This document shows, in pieces, positions 22,269 through 33,697 of a stretch of 64,000 nt of DNA. The position numbers were made by a program, and so were the translations under genes. The stretch's first letter is position 1, and each line of letters opens with the position of its first letter. Under the pieces are notes generated by a model. It searched no databases. It was given only the letters and a program-made list of their open reading frames with translations, and was not told the origin of the DNA. Origin of the DNA: Erinaceus europaeus (taxonomy: Eukaryota > Chordata > Mammalia > Eulipotyphla > Erinaceidae); contig NC_080168.1 in NCBI RefSeq assembly GCF_950295315.1, positions 75,743,519-75,807,518 of the forward strand, read 5' to 3'.

Positions 22269-22822
22269 TAGCCAAAATATATAAAGAGCTCACCAAACTC
22301 AGCAACAAGAAAAGCAATGGCTCCACCCAAAAGTAGGGAAAGGATATGAACAAACTATTCATTACAGAAGACATACAAAAGGCCAGCAAACATTTGAAAA
22401 AATATTCTAAGTCATTGATTGTGTAAGAAAAGCAAATAAAGACAACAGTGAGATACTAATTCACTCCTGTGAGAATGTCACACATTAAAAAAGGTAGCAG
22501 CAACAAATGCTAAAGAGGTTGTGGGGATAAAGGATCCTTCCTGCACTGCTGGTAGGAATGTACATTGCTCCAACCCTGGTGGAGAGCAGTCTGGAGAACT
22601 CTCAGAATGCTAGAAGTAGACCTACCTTACGACCCTGCAATTCTTCTCTTGGGGATATATACTAAGAAACCAAACACACTGAGAACGATTTGTGTATACC
22701 TCTTGTCATAGCAGCACAATTTGCAATAGTTATATCCTGGAAGCAATCCTTGTTTCCAACTGATGAGTAGCTTGCTGAGTAAATTGTGTTAATGGAATAC
22801 TACTCAGCTAAGAAAAATGATG

Positions 22823-24151
22823 GAGCATATGTTCACATGTATCTATAAATTAGGGCAAAATATATACCTAAAAGCAAAAATACACAATAGTCTGTAGTGA
22901 GTCAGTATAAAGTTCTTAATGAAATAGTGTCTACTTAGACTTAGATACCCTTCTCACCTACTTCCTATTATAGTTCTCTCACTTATTCCAAAGCTAACCT
23001 TAGCAAAGCAAGGACTGCAAAAGTTGAATAAGGGCAAGAGACTGGCATACTTTAACAATGACTATCAGGCCACCCCAACAGCTGGGGCCCTATTTAGGGA
23101 GGCCTGAGGTTCCCAAACAGACTTGATGGGCCTAGACCTCAAATAAATCACTCTCTCCATTGTTACTGGTCATTTCTATCATGAACAACACAATAGACCT
23201 CTTTGTGGGCCCCCATAGGACCTTACCCTCAACTTGGATCAACAATGGTAGAGAATGTTCCACCCTCTGAAGGGAGGATAGACAACATAATCTATGCTAC
23301 ACCTGAGGAAGATGGATCGATACTGGGGCAGCCTGGAATGTTCCTACTGATGACCACAGAATGTAAGCTCAGATCTAGAGGGATGCAGAGGTCACATAAG
23401 CTACTAAGCTGAATATGGGTCTCAGATCACATCAAATCGATGGGGTTTAAGTCAACAATATTTATACCCCTCTCCCATATTAGGGAGCTACTCTCTTCCC
23501 TGGTCCACCTTTCTGTTCCTTTTCCAGGCATGACATCATCTCCCCAGACAATAACTTGGATCCACCTGCATACCAGATTTCAGGCTCAGGGAAAAAAAAA
23601 AAAAAGAACTAGTATAACCACAGGCCCTTTGGAATATAACTAAAATATGCCTGCTAGCTATCTACAAAATGGAGACCCCCCCCAACTTTTCATCTGCACT
23701 GTTCCAGCCGTTAGGTCCATGATTGGTCAATAATTTGTTTGGCTTTGTATGTTAACTCTCTTTTCAACCACCAGGTTCCAGATGCCAGCATGATGCCAAC
23801 CAGACTTCCCTGGACACACAACCCCACCAATGTGTCCTAGATCTCTGCTTCCCCAGAGCCCTTCCCCACTAGGAAAAGAGAGAGACAGGCTGGGAGTATG
23901 GATTGATTTGTCAATGCCCATGTTCAGCAGGGAATCAATTACAGAAGCCAGACTTTCTACCTTCTGCATCCCACAATGACCTTGGGTCCATACTCCCAGA
24001 GGGTTAAAGAATAGGAATTCTATCAGGGGAGGAGATGGGATACAGAGTTCTGGTGGTGGGAATTGTGTGAAGTTGTACCCCTCTTATGCTATCATTTAGT
24101 CAATGTTTCCTTTTTATAAATAAAAAATTCAAAAAAATCCAAAAAAAAAAT
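22823..24151 (+). mobile_element. L1-B 3' UTR insertion with 12-bp TSD
   Basis: A 1.33-kb 5'-truncated L1 lying between AGAAAAATGATG at 22811-22822 and 24152-24163, which interrupts the second-layer L1-D in the codons for KNDE. It is the longest plus-strand type-B 3' UTR here: GTGTCTACTTAGACTTAGAT, GGCCACCCCAACAGCTGGGG, GGAGGATAGACAACATAATC, A14 tract at 23591-23604, C8 tract near 23675, shared module and TTTTTATAAATAAAAAATTC tail. Confidence 0.93.
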
Positions 24152-24620
24152 AGAAAAATGATGAATTCACCTTCTTTATGTCATCAAATGAATTATTTTG
24201 AGATAAGCCAATAAGACAAAGGTGAATATGGATGATCCCACTCACAGACAGAAGTTGAAAAATAAGAACAGAAGGGAAACACAAAGCACAACTTGGACTG
24301 GGGTTGGTGTATTGCACCAAAGTAAAAGACTCTGGGGTGCATGTGTGTGTATCTGCGGGGGGGGGGGGGGAGGGTTCCGTCCCAGAACATGATGGCAGAG
24401 GAGGCCCTAGAAGAGGCTGAATTGTTATGTGGAAAACTAAGAAGTGTTACATATACAAACTATTGTATTTTACCGTCAACTGTATACCATTAATCCCCCA
24501 GTACAGAAAAAAAAAAAAGCACACTGCAAAGAATTTTCACAAGGAGATGAGAACTTATCCATATGTCAATATGATTGAATTGTAAACCATTAAACCCTTT
24601 CAATAAAAGTGATTAAAAGA

Positions 24621-24930
24621 GAAAAGAGAGGGCCGAGTGGTAGTGCAGCAGAGCGCAAGACCAGCACAAGGAAACTGGTTTGAGCCACTGGCTTCTCTCC
24701 TGTAGGGGGGGTCGCTTCACAAGTGGTGAAACTGGTCTCCAGGTGTCTATCTTTCTCTCCTCCTCTTTGTCTCCCTTCCTCTCTCCATTTCTCTCTGTCA
24801 GAACCAACAACAACAAGGGCAACAAAATGGAAACATGGCCTCCAGAAGCAGTGGATTAGTTGTGCAGGCATGGAGCCCCATTGATAACCCTAAAGGCACA
24901 AAAGAAAAGAAAGAGAAAGAAAAGTAAATT
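24621..24930 (+). mobile_element. SINE-I long form, sense
   Basis: Head GTGGTAGTGCAGCAGAGCGC, B box GGTTTGAGCCAC, core, CT stretch, a shortened ACA stretch (AACAACAACAAGGGCAACAA), and the long-form block ATGGCCTCCAGAAGCAGTGG ... GATAACCCTAAAGG. It inserted into the A-rich end of the outer L1-D. Confidence 0.9.
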
Positions 24931-25279
24931 ATAGTTTGGATGTTGTCACTAGTCTTTGTCGACTTAAAAAATTGATGCAACTTGAGAGAAATAAAATCTT
25001 GAGGGTTGTTATTTTCCTAAGTGGAAACTTTAACTTGTCAGTAATATATGTTATTCTAGATATTGAGAATGGAAGGTTTGCTCATGTACACACAAGGAAG
25101 TAGTGCTGTTATGTGCAGAATGCTTTTCCCCAAATGACCAAGAGAATGCAGATATGTTTTCCCTTTCTGCCCATTTCTCATAGTCTCAAAGGATATTCTG
25201 TTCTTTTAGTACAAGTTTATGCCAATATTAATGAGTAACTGGTTCTTGGAGTCATACTAGATTTATAAACAAACAAATA
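24931..25279. other. no recognised feature
   Basis: No repeat or coding signal identified. Confidence 0.45.
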
Positions 25280-25295
25280 AGAACCAGAAATTCTT

Positions 25296-25553
25296 TAAAA
25301 AATATTTATTTATTCCCCTTTTTTCCCCTTGTTTTATTATTGTCATTGTTGTTGGATAGGACAGAGAGAAATGGAGAGAAAAGGAAAAGACAGAGAGGGG
25401 GAGAGAAAGATAGACATCTGCAGACCTGCTTCACCACTTGTGGAGTGGCTCCCCTGAAGGTGGGGAGCTGGGGGTTCGAACCGGGATCCTTAAGTTGGTC
25501 CTTGGTGCTTTGCGCCACGTGGGCTTAACCCACTGCACTACCGCCCAAGTCCC
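25296..25553 (-). mobile_element. SINE-I, antisense, with perfect 16-bp TSD
   Basis: AGAACCAGAAATTCTT occurs at 25280-25295 and 25554-25569 on either side. Minus-strand order: head GGGCGGTAGTGCAGTGGGTT, B box GGTTCGAACCCCC, core, CT stretch, TATCCAACAACAATGACAAT and an AATAAATATTTTTTAAAG tail. Low divergence suggests a fairly recent copy. Confidence 0.96.
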
Positions 25554-25574
25554 AGAACCAGAAATTCTTGGCCC

Positions 25575-25640
25575 CATTGCTTCTTCTTTCCTCCCTCATC
25601 TGTGGGTTTTATTGTCTCTGAGAGAAAAGAGGGAGGGAGG

Positions 25641-25679
<39 letters not shown>

Positions 25680-25800
25680 CATAGCATCATAGCACTATAA
25701 CTGCTTTCAGTGCGGTGGGAGCAGGGCTAGAACAGGGGTCCTACACATGGTAAAGCAGTACACTATCCAAGTGAACAAGTAAGTTATTGTGCCTACTCTT
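25575..25800 (-). mobile_element. old tRNA-derived SINE, antisense, with (GA)n
   Basis: A GA run (25630-25675) replaces the CT stretch; then CATAGCACTATAACTGCTTT, GGGCTAGAACAGGGGTCC (reverse B-box region) and GGTAAAGCAGTACACTATCC (reverse head). A related, equally worn unit lies at 33968-34235. Confidence 0.5.
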
Positions 25801-26045
25801 TATCCTTTTCTTTTAATTTGAATGCTCTTTGATCTGCCTCCACAGAATCTTCATATAAATTACTGGGTACATTCTTAACCTTATACATGTATCATGCTTA
25901 TACAGCTCTATTTTAATTTGCTAATTATTATTCTTCTTTTAAAATGTCAGATTTCAGAATGTAGCACATATAGGAGAATTATGCAGCTTATTATTATTAA
26001 TTTTTAAAGTTCTGAATGCAGTATTCTGCAACAGGTTAGTGTTCT

Positions 26046-26335
26046 ATTTTTTAAAAATATTTTATTTATTTATTCCCTTTTGTTGCCCTTGTTGTTTTTC
26101 ATTGTTGTAGTAGTTATTATTGTTGTCATCGTTGTTAGATAGGACAGAGAGAAATGGAGAGAGGAGGGGAAAGACAGAGAGGGGGAGAGAAAGACAGACA
26201 CCTGCAGACCTGCTTCACCGCTTGTGAAGCGAGTCCCCTGCAGGAGGGGAGCCAGGGCTCGAACTGCCATCCTTACGGTGGTCCTTGCGCTTTGCGCCAC
26301 CTGTGCTTAACCAGCTGCGCTACAGCCCGACTCCC
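26046..26335 (-). mobile_element. SINE-I, antisense, with 11-bp TSD
   Basis: Bounded by GTTAGTGTTCT at 26035-26045 and 26336-26346. Complete: T-rich tail reverse, GTTGCCCTTGTTGTTTTTCA, GGACAGAGAGAAATGGAGAG, core CCTGCTTCACCGCTTGTGAA, reverse B box GCTCGAACTG and head ending GCTACAGCCCGACTCCC. Confidence 0.96.
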
Positions 26336-26376
26336 GTTAGTGTTCTTTTAATAACTGCCTTATTATTATTATTTTT

Positions 26377-26632
26377 TGGTAATATCTTTATTTATTGAAT
26401 AGAAACAGCTGAAATCAAGAGGGGAGGGAAAGAGACAAAAAGACACCTGCAACACTGCTTCACCACTTGCAAAACTTTCTCCCTACAGGTGGGGTTTGTT
26501 TGTTTTTCATATTATTTATTTGCTTTTTGTCTTTCTTATTTTTCACATAGTACTAGGCGTTAAACCCAGGACATCTTATGTGAAGTCATGCACTCTACTG
26601 CTGAACCATTTCTTGGGTCTCTTGCCCAAGGA
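26377..26632 (-). mobile_element. truncated SINE-II plus tRNA-like unit, antisense
   Basis: 26377-26495 is a SINE-II tail, CT stretch and core in reverse (ACACTGCTTCACCACTTGCA) that stops before the head. 26500-26632 carries a separate reverse tRNA-like head (reverse B box GCGTTAAACCCAGG, and CACTCTACTGCTGAACCATT), possibly a different family. Whether these are one chimera or two insertions is unclear. Confidence 0.55.
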
Positions 26633-26699
26633 TCCATACTCAGTATGAACTACTGTTGAAATTTAAGCACTTGTTTTGTTCTCGAAAGAGAGCACAAGT

Positions 26700-26900
26700 G
26701 TCTGGGTGGTAGTGCACCCAGTTGAGTGCACGTGAAGGGACCAGGGTTCAAGGTCCCAGTCCCCACCGGCAGAAGAAAAGCTCCACCAGTGGTGAAGCAG
26801 TACTGCAAGCGTCTCTCAGCCTCTCCACCTCCTGCTTCCCTCCCAGGTTTTCTCTGTTTCTAGAAAATAACTAAATAAATAAACAAATACATGAATACAT
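26700..26900 (+). mobile_element. SINE-II, sense
   Basis: Head GGGTGGTAGTGCACCCAGTT, B box GGTTCAAGGTCCC, core with AGTGGTGAAGCAGTACTGCA, CT stretch and an (AAAT/AAAC)n tail from 26865. Several substitutions. Confidence 0.82.
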
Positions 26901-27595
26901 AATTAAACAAAATGTTAAAAAGAACAGAGCACACACTCTTAATCTATAACTTATAGAAAGGTGAGAAATCTTTAGAATATTTAGATCTAGTCAAAATTCA
27001 TTGACCTCATGGAATAATTAAAAATATACTTGGTCAACTAAGGTATAGGTGAAAGTAATTCTGTACAAGTAACCAAGAAAACTCAACTAATTTGTACATT
27101 ATTTTTCAGCATTGCCTGCCTTTTGCAATTGCATTGCGCTTACTGAAGTGGAATAAAAAAATATGCAAAGCCATGTAACTGATTATATAACAACTTTCAG
27201 ATTCAGCAAAGCAGAAGTTGCAATTTCAATATTGTTGGTCACTTTTTTTTCAGAAAGGGATGTTTCTCTTGATACCAGGACAAACATCTTCTTTGCTTTG
27301 CTTCTCATTTCAAATATCTGTCTTATGCTTCAAAGATCTAAACTTATTTCTAAGTTTTCCCTTGGAGACCACTTTCAATTCTTTCAGTTTTATTTTCCAA
27401 ATTGTTTTTGTCTTATATCGGTTACTGAATGATAGCTTCATCTTTTTCATGGCTACTCCTGACAGGTCATTCTCTTTGTTTTGTTTATTCTAATTCTTTC
27501 TCCTTTGCTTCTATAGCTTTCATAGCAGGGGGTATAGAGTGAATAGGTGGTTCACTGAGTTTGAACTTGGTTTTGAAATATCAGTTTTATTAATT
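26901..27595. other. no recognised feature
   Basis: Open frames of about 90 codons (27163-27432 and 27218-27493) overlap in two frames and are phenylalanine/leucine-rich, as expected from T-rich DNA. No domain recognised. Confidence 0.45.
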
Positions 27596-27786
27596 TTTAA
27601 AAAAAATTTAATTACCTTTATTAGAGAGGGAAGAGGGTGATAGAAAGGGAGAGACAGAGAGACACCTGCAACATTGCTTCACCACTCACAAAGCTTAACC
27701 CCTGCAGGTGGGGACTGGGGGCTTGAACCTGAGTCTTTGCACATTGTAACATGTGCATTTAACCAGGTATGTCACCACCCAGCCTG
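27596..27786 (-). mobile_element. SINE-II, antisense
   Basis: Reverse tail and TTTATTAGAGAGGGAAGAGG, core CTTCACCACTCACAAAGCTT, reverse B box GGCTTGAACCTGAG, and reverse head ACCAGGTATGTCACCACCCA. Confidence 0.88.
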
Positions 27787-28017
27787 TAGAAATGACGATT
27801 TTATATTGATTTATTTAGAATCTGAAAGACAGGACTGGAGAGTAAGGATATAAACTAACTGGATTAATATATATATGGAGAGAGAGAGAGAGATGTGACT
27901 TCCTATTTCCAGGGTATTTGCTTATAATACCTATCTGTAAAAGAATGCTTTGCCCCAAGAAGCAGGTGCCAGGTGGACATCTAGAAAAGATGAAGAATAG
28001 GCCCTTTGGTTATGAAA

Positions 28018-28150
28018 ATCTAGATAGGGACGAGAGTAGCTTGCACAGTGGTTATACAAAGAGGCTCTCATGCCTGAGGCTCCAAAGTTCCAGGTTCAAT
28101 CTACTAAACCATAAACTAGAACTGAGCAGTGCTCTGTTAAAAAAAATCTA
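28018..28150 (+). mobile_element. SINE-IV, sense
   Basis: Head TAGCTTGCACAGTGGTTATA, then CTCTCATGCCTGAGGCTCCA, B-box region AGGTTCAATCTACT, and the end ACTGAGCAGTGCTCTGTTAA followed by A. Matches the copies at 36652 and 62775. Confidence 0.85.
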
Positions 28151-30437
28151 GATGAGAAACACTACCTATCAAAGAAAAACTTGAACTAGGATGGAAGTCA
28201 ATGATTTTTCTGGTCATAAAACCCAAAAAATGGAACACTCATGTACAATAATAAGGAGAAGGGATACTATTATATTAAACTTAAACTAATGAGAGGATAC
28301 CTAAAGTTTCACATAAAAGAGTATATCCAGAGTAGACAGTAGTAAGAAGGATATTGAAACTGAAAAATGCTAGATTTGAGTGGGTACTTTGCAAGACACA
28401 GTACTTGTAAATATTAATAAGTGAGACCTCTAGTTAGGCTTCATCACCTGAAAGTTAAATGCTTTATTAAAGGAACTGATATTTGAAGATGGTGTTGAGC
28501 CCTGACTATTCTCCTAGAATCTAGGTAGTCTGCAGAAACGGGAATTTGAAGGGCTCACTGTCTCAAAGGGTCCTATGCAGATACTGTTCTTTTTTGCTTC
28601 TGTAGCTTCTTCTTGATTCTTGTGTACTCTCTACTTTGAGTCGCTTTTGGAAACTAGAGGAATTCCTGCATTTATTCTTGATTCTGTTTTCCTCTGTCTA
28701 GAAGTAGGGCATTAAAAAATTAAATGAGATAGTATTTAGAAGCACTATAGGAACAAGATACATATACACTAATTGTGATCCCTGTGAAATGGGATTATTT
28801 ATCTAGGATACCCTAGAACGAATGCCCTTGATTCTCACCTTTGATTACAATTAAGATAAGACACATTCTAAGTAATGCACAAGATTTCAAGGATTAATAA
28901 AGTTCAGTCAACATTACTGACATGTACTACACACTTGGACCGAGGTCAAGCAGCAACTATAAAATGAAGCCCTGGGCATGCTTCCTAGGTCTTCAAGGAA
29001 GGCTCAGGGTTATTGAGATGCACAGAACCTGAACTGATATTATTTCTCTTTGTCAAAAGTATTGTTAAAACATAAATAAAAGCTTAACAATAAAGAGAGA
29101 AATTACATTTGGAGTGGGGAAAAATAAATCACAATACATCCCAATATTTAAAATCTAATGAATACTACAAGTACCATAAAAACCCAGCAGAAAAAAATGC
29201 ACCATAGTATTTCTTTTATTAATGAACTAGTACACTTCTCTATATTTACCGAAAATATGGTTTTGTCTGTATACTCTTTGGTCACCTTTTCACCTGACAA
29301 TGGTTTTTAGGATTATTTTTTATTTCTTTATTGAGGAAATGTGGATTTATAAGTTTGTTACTACCAAAGAGGTGCAGTTTCACATCTCTGCAAGGTATCA
29401 CCATACCTCACTCTCTTACAAGACAAAATGTTAATCTGTCTTTCCTTCAGTGTAGCCCATTACATTTAATTATTATTATTATTGATCATTCTTATTAGGT
29501 GTGATTGAGGGACAAATCATTGACTTATTTTTTTTATTTAATTATTAGAAGAAGCTTATTACATCACAAACTTTGTTTCACCTAACTGTCCTCATAGTTC
29601 CAGTGCTCAACCCAGAGGCCATTCTTATTGTGCTATGGTCTCAGGTTGCTCTGCCTCTCAGGGTTATGGTACAGGCTGAGTCAGTGTGGGATACAGGACT
29701 GCTGGGATCCATTCCTACCCCAGGACAGTTAGTATTGCTTAACTATATGGGGAAGTGTTTACAGACCACACAATACATCTGATTAAAATTCAAGTAATTG
29801 TCACTCTAACTCAAATCTCCCTAAACTGTATCTCTCAAAGTCCCTGAATTACTGCAAGGGATCCAACATGAGGAGACATACAAATTAGGGTGGGAAAGAT
29901 TAAAAGGCTATAAGCACCCTGTGTTCATAGCTACATGATTCACAATGGCTTAAACATGGAATTTACCTTCATGCTCACAGACACATGACTGTGTTAGGCT
30001 GCTGGAGGGAAAGTCTCACTTCTCTGGCTTCTTCTTGTACTGGACAAATAATCCAAATAACATTAAACAGACTAGGAAAAGAAACAAATCCAAAATTTAA
30101 TAATAACGGGCACAGAGGGAATACAATAGCAATGTTGACATCCATATTTCTAAATTTATACTAAAATTATGTGTTTAGGATGTGGAGAAGGGGATCTGAA
30201 AATAACAGGCAGAAAAGAGAAAGGAATCCATAATCACTTTCTTTTGGAAAGAAAAACACTAGTAAATTTATGCTCACTTTGAGAAGCGGAAGACAATAAC
30301 TCAGTCTGAAGTATCCAGGACTTGCTCTGGGCCCAATTATTTTTTTTTAAAACTCTTTTCCTCAAAAAAGAAGTGCTCAAAAAGGTGCTTCCTGAAAAAT
30401 ACTAACTTTGTATGACTTCCTGGGCCTGGTATTATTA
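28151..30437. other. mostly unassigned, 2.3 kb
   Basis: No gene recognised. A short piece at about 29920-29990 (GTGTTCATAGCTACATGATT, CACAATGGCTTAAACATGGA) matches the L1 ORF2 pattern FIAALFTIAKTW and is an old L1 scrap. A 69-codon frame at 29573-29782 lies just upstream and has no known domain. The rest may be unique. Confidence 0.5.
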
Positions 30438-30601
30438 TAATTTTTTTATTGCCACCAGGGTTATCGATGGGGCGCAGCAGGCACCAATTCACTGCTTACA
30501 GAGCCCATTTATTCCTTTTTCTCCCTTTTTTCCTTACATCCTTCTTTCCATCCCTCCTCCTTCCTTCTTCTTTCTTCCTTCCTTCCTTCCTTCCTTCCTT
30601 C

Positions 30602-30643
<42 letters not shown>

Positions 30644-30838
30644 CTCTTTCTTTCTTTTGAATAAAAGAGAGAAATTGAGATGGGAATGAGTGATAGAGAG
30701 GAAGAGAGAAAGACACCTGCAGACCAGATTCACTGCTCAGGAAGCATTCTCCACTGCAGGTGGGGAGTGGGGCCTAAAACCCAGTTCCTTGAGCATGGTA
30801 GTATGTGTACTTAACTGGGTGTGTCAACTCTCTGGCCC
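30438..30838 (-). mobile_element. composite SINE with CTTT expansion, antisense
   Basis: Begins with the long-form block in reverse (GCCACCAGGGTTATCGATGG, ATTCACTGCTTACAGAGCCC), then 130 nt of CCTT/CTTT repeat (about 30531-30658), then a body closer to SINE-II (GAAATTGAGATGGGAATGAG) with core and head ending GTGTGTCAACTCTCTGGCCC. It shows the long-form block attached to a body other than typical SINE-I. Confidence 0.75.
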
Positions 30839-33490
30839 CTTTTCTGGGGCCTGTTTATAGCACTTCCAACTAGATAAAGAAGCTCTGCCATCCAAAGGAT
30901 AGATACCGTGAATTTTGGGGCAAAATGAATGGAAATTAAAACAATTATGCAAAACGAAATTAGAGAAGTGAAAGACAACTCTGCATGGTTTCACAGTCAC
31001 TCATGTGGAATAGAGCTAACTAAACAAGTTTGCAACCATAAATGATGATTCAGATGGAACAGTCTTTCAGATACTTTGAAAACTGTTGCAGGAATGGGGC
31101 GATAAAGCTAAGTGTCTTGTTAGAGTTATCTTTTTGGTGTAGGGGCACTGGAACTTTGATGGCAGGTGGTAGGCAATATTCAGACATATGAGTGTATGCT
31201 ATACACCTGGTCTTAAAATATGTTAAAATAATGTTAAAATATGTTAAAGTAATGTTAAAAGTTAAACAAATTTCAGAGATATTCCCATATTTAATAGTAT
31301 TTATTTATTTATTAAGTAGAGTGTGACCCATCATTCATCTCCTTCATGAGAGTGGAGGACTTGAAAGGTCAGCTCTTCAAGGATGAAATAACATTAGCTA
31401 AATAAAACAGCTCAATTTCTTTCAACAGAGATGGTGAATGCCTTGTAAGGAGATAGACATTTCTCATGTCTGAGCAGAGAGAGGGTATGTGGTCTCCATC
31501 TGCTAGTGATTTCACTAACTTATTCTCACAATTCTATAGTCTGTAGATTAGCTTTCCAATACCAGTTAAATAGGCATGTCCTCAGAAGATCTCACCTCCG
31601 CATTCTGATGCTAGCACATACCTTAGTGTTATCCTAGGATTCCACTTATCTAAATCACTGCTGCTATTAACATTCTGTTCTCTAATCTCTTCATCTCTCC
31701 TTCCCAGATAGCTTCTCCCTATCTCTGACCTCTCTTAAAGCCTCTCCCACCCTTCAGTATGACTCGTAACTGAAGTTACATAAAATTTTCTGTACCATGG
31801 TTGCTTATTTACTGAGGATAAGGTTCAATACGTGTATTCACCTGCACAAAGATATGCATGGCTTTTGACACATATAGCCAAACTACTTTTCTGGTAGCTC
31901 AAATGCAGCACTGAGAGAAGATGGGTATTTGCATTTGGTAGTATATATCTGAGTAACACAACAGAATGTAAAACTTGAATTTATCCTTTGACAGATTTGG
32001 ATAAATACCAGATTTGATAGTTTCACCTGTATTTTAAATTTACTAAATAAAGAACTGACCTCCATATTTTCAATCTACTGTGAATGTTTATTAAGGCAAA
32101 TTAAATTGTTTGAGACATTCAGTTTATATCTTTGGTCCCAAGACTGTGGTTTCTGTGCTGACTGGTTGTCCTGGGAAGAAAAACATTTCCTGACAGTCAA
32201 CAGACTCAATTATTCTGGGATCTAGAAACACGAGAACAAACTAGAAAATGGTTTTTAATCTACCAAGTAAACAAACAGAATGGAGAAGGCAGAAGAGGCA
32301 GCCAGCCCAGAACAATAAACCTAAGCTCAGAGATTGAAAGGCCCACCATTTATATAGCACCCAATGTTTGATCTCTTGTTGGCCATTCTGTGGTCCCCAG
32401 GCTCTAGGATCTTGCTAAATAGCATAAGGGTAAATGAGAAGCTGCTTAGAACAGAAGCAGACATTTCCAAAGACTTCTTCTCAGAAGGTTTTGCCAAATT
32501 TCTGGGAATAATTAAAAAAAGCTTGAGCCACAGAAATCCTGGATCATCCATGCATATAAACACATTACTAGGGGGAACTTCAATCATATGTGTGCTAACA
32601 AATGCCCCTTTTAAAAGTGTCTTGATTTTCAAAATGGTACTTTTCCCAAACTATACGTATATAGTGGCTTGAAACAAAAAAACTCTTTGATAAACCCTGC
32701 CTATTTCTGGATGGGTGGAGCTGAGGTAGGTGTGGGTGGGAGGTCTGGTCACAACTTGTTGGCTACACAACTTTGATCATTCAGCAGAGAAAGGGCCAGA
32801 CCATCATGCCTCAAATTTGTAGCCTCAAGCTGAACCTTATTTTGTAAGTCATGTCTCATCCACTTCATTAATGATCAGCAAATGACTGGAACTCTAGCCA
32901 AAAGGTCCAGACATTAGGACAGGACATAGCAACTGACACTGACAACCAAAAATAGCACTTTGGATTTAAATGGATGACTCAGACTTGACTTCCTACGCTT
33001 GCCTGGGATAATATTATACATAGAAGAACTGTTTCAATTTTATTTTCTTTTATGTGAAAGGAGGGTTTTATTGCATCCATCTGGGCAATGAGCTCAGACT
33101 CAGCTCTGCAGGGGGGTGCACCCACACTTCCACCACAAGGCCTTGGGGCACTTGGCACTGTGGCCTCCTAAGCATATCAGCTCACTTCTATTTAATTTTC
33201 TACCCCAAGTCACCGAAGAACAGGAGTATGATTTGGGAAGTTATGTCAAAGTTTTATAACATTTCCAGAAACCTCTCCCTTTGCACTTTTCCCACTAACC
33301 CCTACCCCCCTTCTCCATAACATGGGAGCAATTAAAAAGCCAATTAGTTAATGATAAATGACACAGTTGTACGCCTCAGCAGGGTGTTCTTTGCTAGAGA
33401 TGGTGAACTGAAGAATCAAATGTGTCTTTTTAGAACACATCGCCAAGCATAATAATTTTAAATATGCTGGCAAAACTGATTAGGTGTTTC
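30839..33490. other. mostly unassigned, 2.6 kb, low repeat density
   Basis: The longest stretch without a clear SINE. About 30950-31060 resembles an old L1 end (GCATGGTTTCACAGTCACTC ATGTGGAATA, quoted in two parts). About 32327-32672 is open on both strands for over 100 codons without a known domain. 33055-33190 has an AATAAA on the minus strand near a GC-richer patch. No host exon could be supported. Confidence 0.5.
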
Positions 33491-33494
33491 TATT

Positions 33495-33633
33495 TTCTTT
33501 TCCCTACTAGGCTTATTGTTGAGACTTGGTGCCTGCATGGTTCACGAAGTGTCCTCTTACAACCCTCACCTTGAACCCAAGCCCTTGTGTGTGGTATGTA
33601 TGCACTTTCCTGGGTGAGTCACCAACTGGTTCC
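33495..33633 (-). mobile_element. SINE long-form remnant with deleted body, antisense
   Basis: TACTAGGCTTATTGTTGAGA CTTGGTGCCTGCATGG (two parts) is the long-form block in reverse; it is followed almost directly by the reverse B-box region TTGAACCCAAGCCC and a head-like end. The CT stretch and core are missing. Confidence 0.55.
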
Positions 33634-33697
33634 TATTAGATTATTCTTAATAGGGTCTACAATAGAAGACATTTGCTACTCATTGAAGTTGATGTTT

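Larger units (their letters stand above)
16452..24517 (+). mobile_element. L1-D (second layer), broken by three L1 insertions
   Basis: Pieces in order: 16452-17136 (reverse transcriptase region), 18513-18540 (a 28-nt ORF2 piece, ATCCCCATCAAGATCCCACC), 22269-22822 (ORF2 C-terminal part, from AGCCAAAATATATAAAGAGC), 24164-24517 (last ORF2 codons and type-D 3' UTR with TTGGTGTATTGCACCAAAG). A shared TSD pair brackets the whole. About 0.5 kb of ORF2 is missing between 18540 and 22269, suggesting a deletion with the middle insertion. Confidence 0.85.
15596..24620 (+). mobile_element. L1-D (outer element of the nest)
   Basis: The left part (15596-16451) is old ORF2 sequence: ACAAGGGTGGCCAAAACATT, GAAATTGGACTACCACGTAT, the C-terminal region (AKTWKPPRYPMTDGRLKIL, WYIYTVEYYSGVKNYE), then type-D 3' UTR to 16451. 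The right part (24525-24620) resumes the same 3' UTR with TGCAAAGAATTTTCACAAGG, CCATATGTCAATATGATTGA and CCATTAAACCCTTTCAATAA. AGTACAC (16445-16451) and AGCACAC (24518-24524) are the TSD of the inner L1-D that splits it. Confidence 0.85.

Noticed and set aside
18541..24151. One giant twin-primed L1 (minus 18541-22268 followed by plus 22269-24151)
   Set aside because: Each half has its own 3' UTR of a different type (A and B), and the plus half is interrupted by a TSD-flanked insertion, so they are separate elements.
30412..30733. Open frames on both strands around the CTTT run
   Set aside because: Same artefact of a stop-free simple repeat within a SINE.
33055..33190. Possible processed pseudogene 3' end on the minus strand (AATAAA at about 33073)
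   Set aside because: No A-tail, TSD or recognisable protein; a chance AATAAA in AT-rich DNA is likely.
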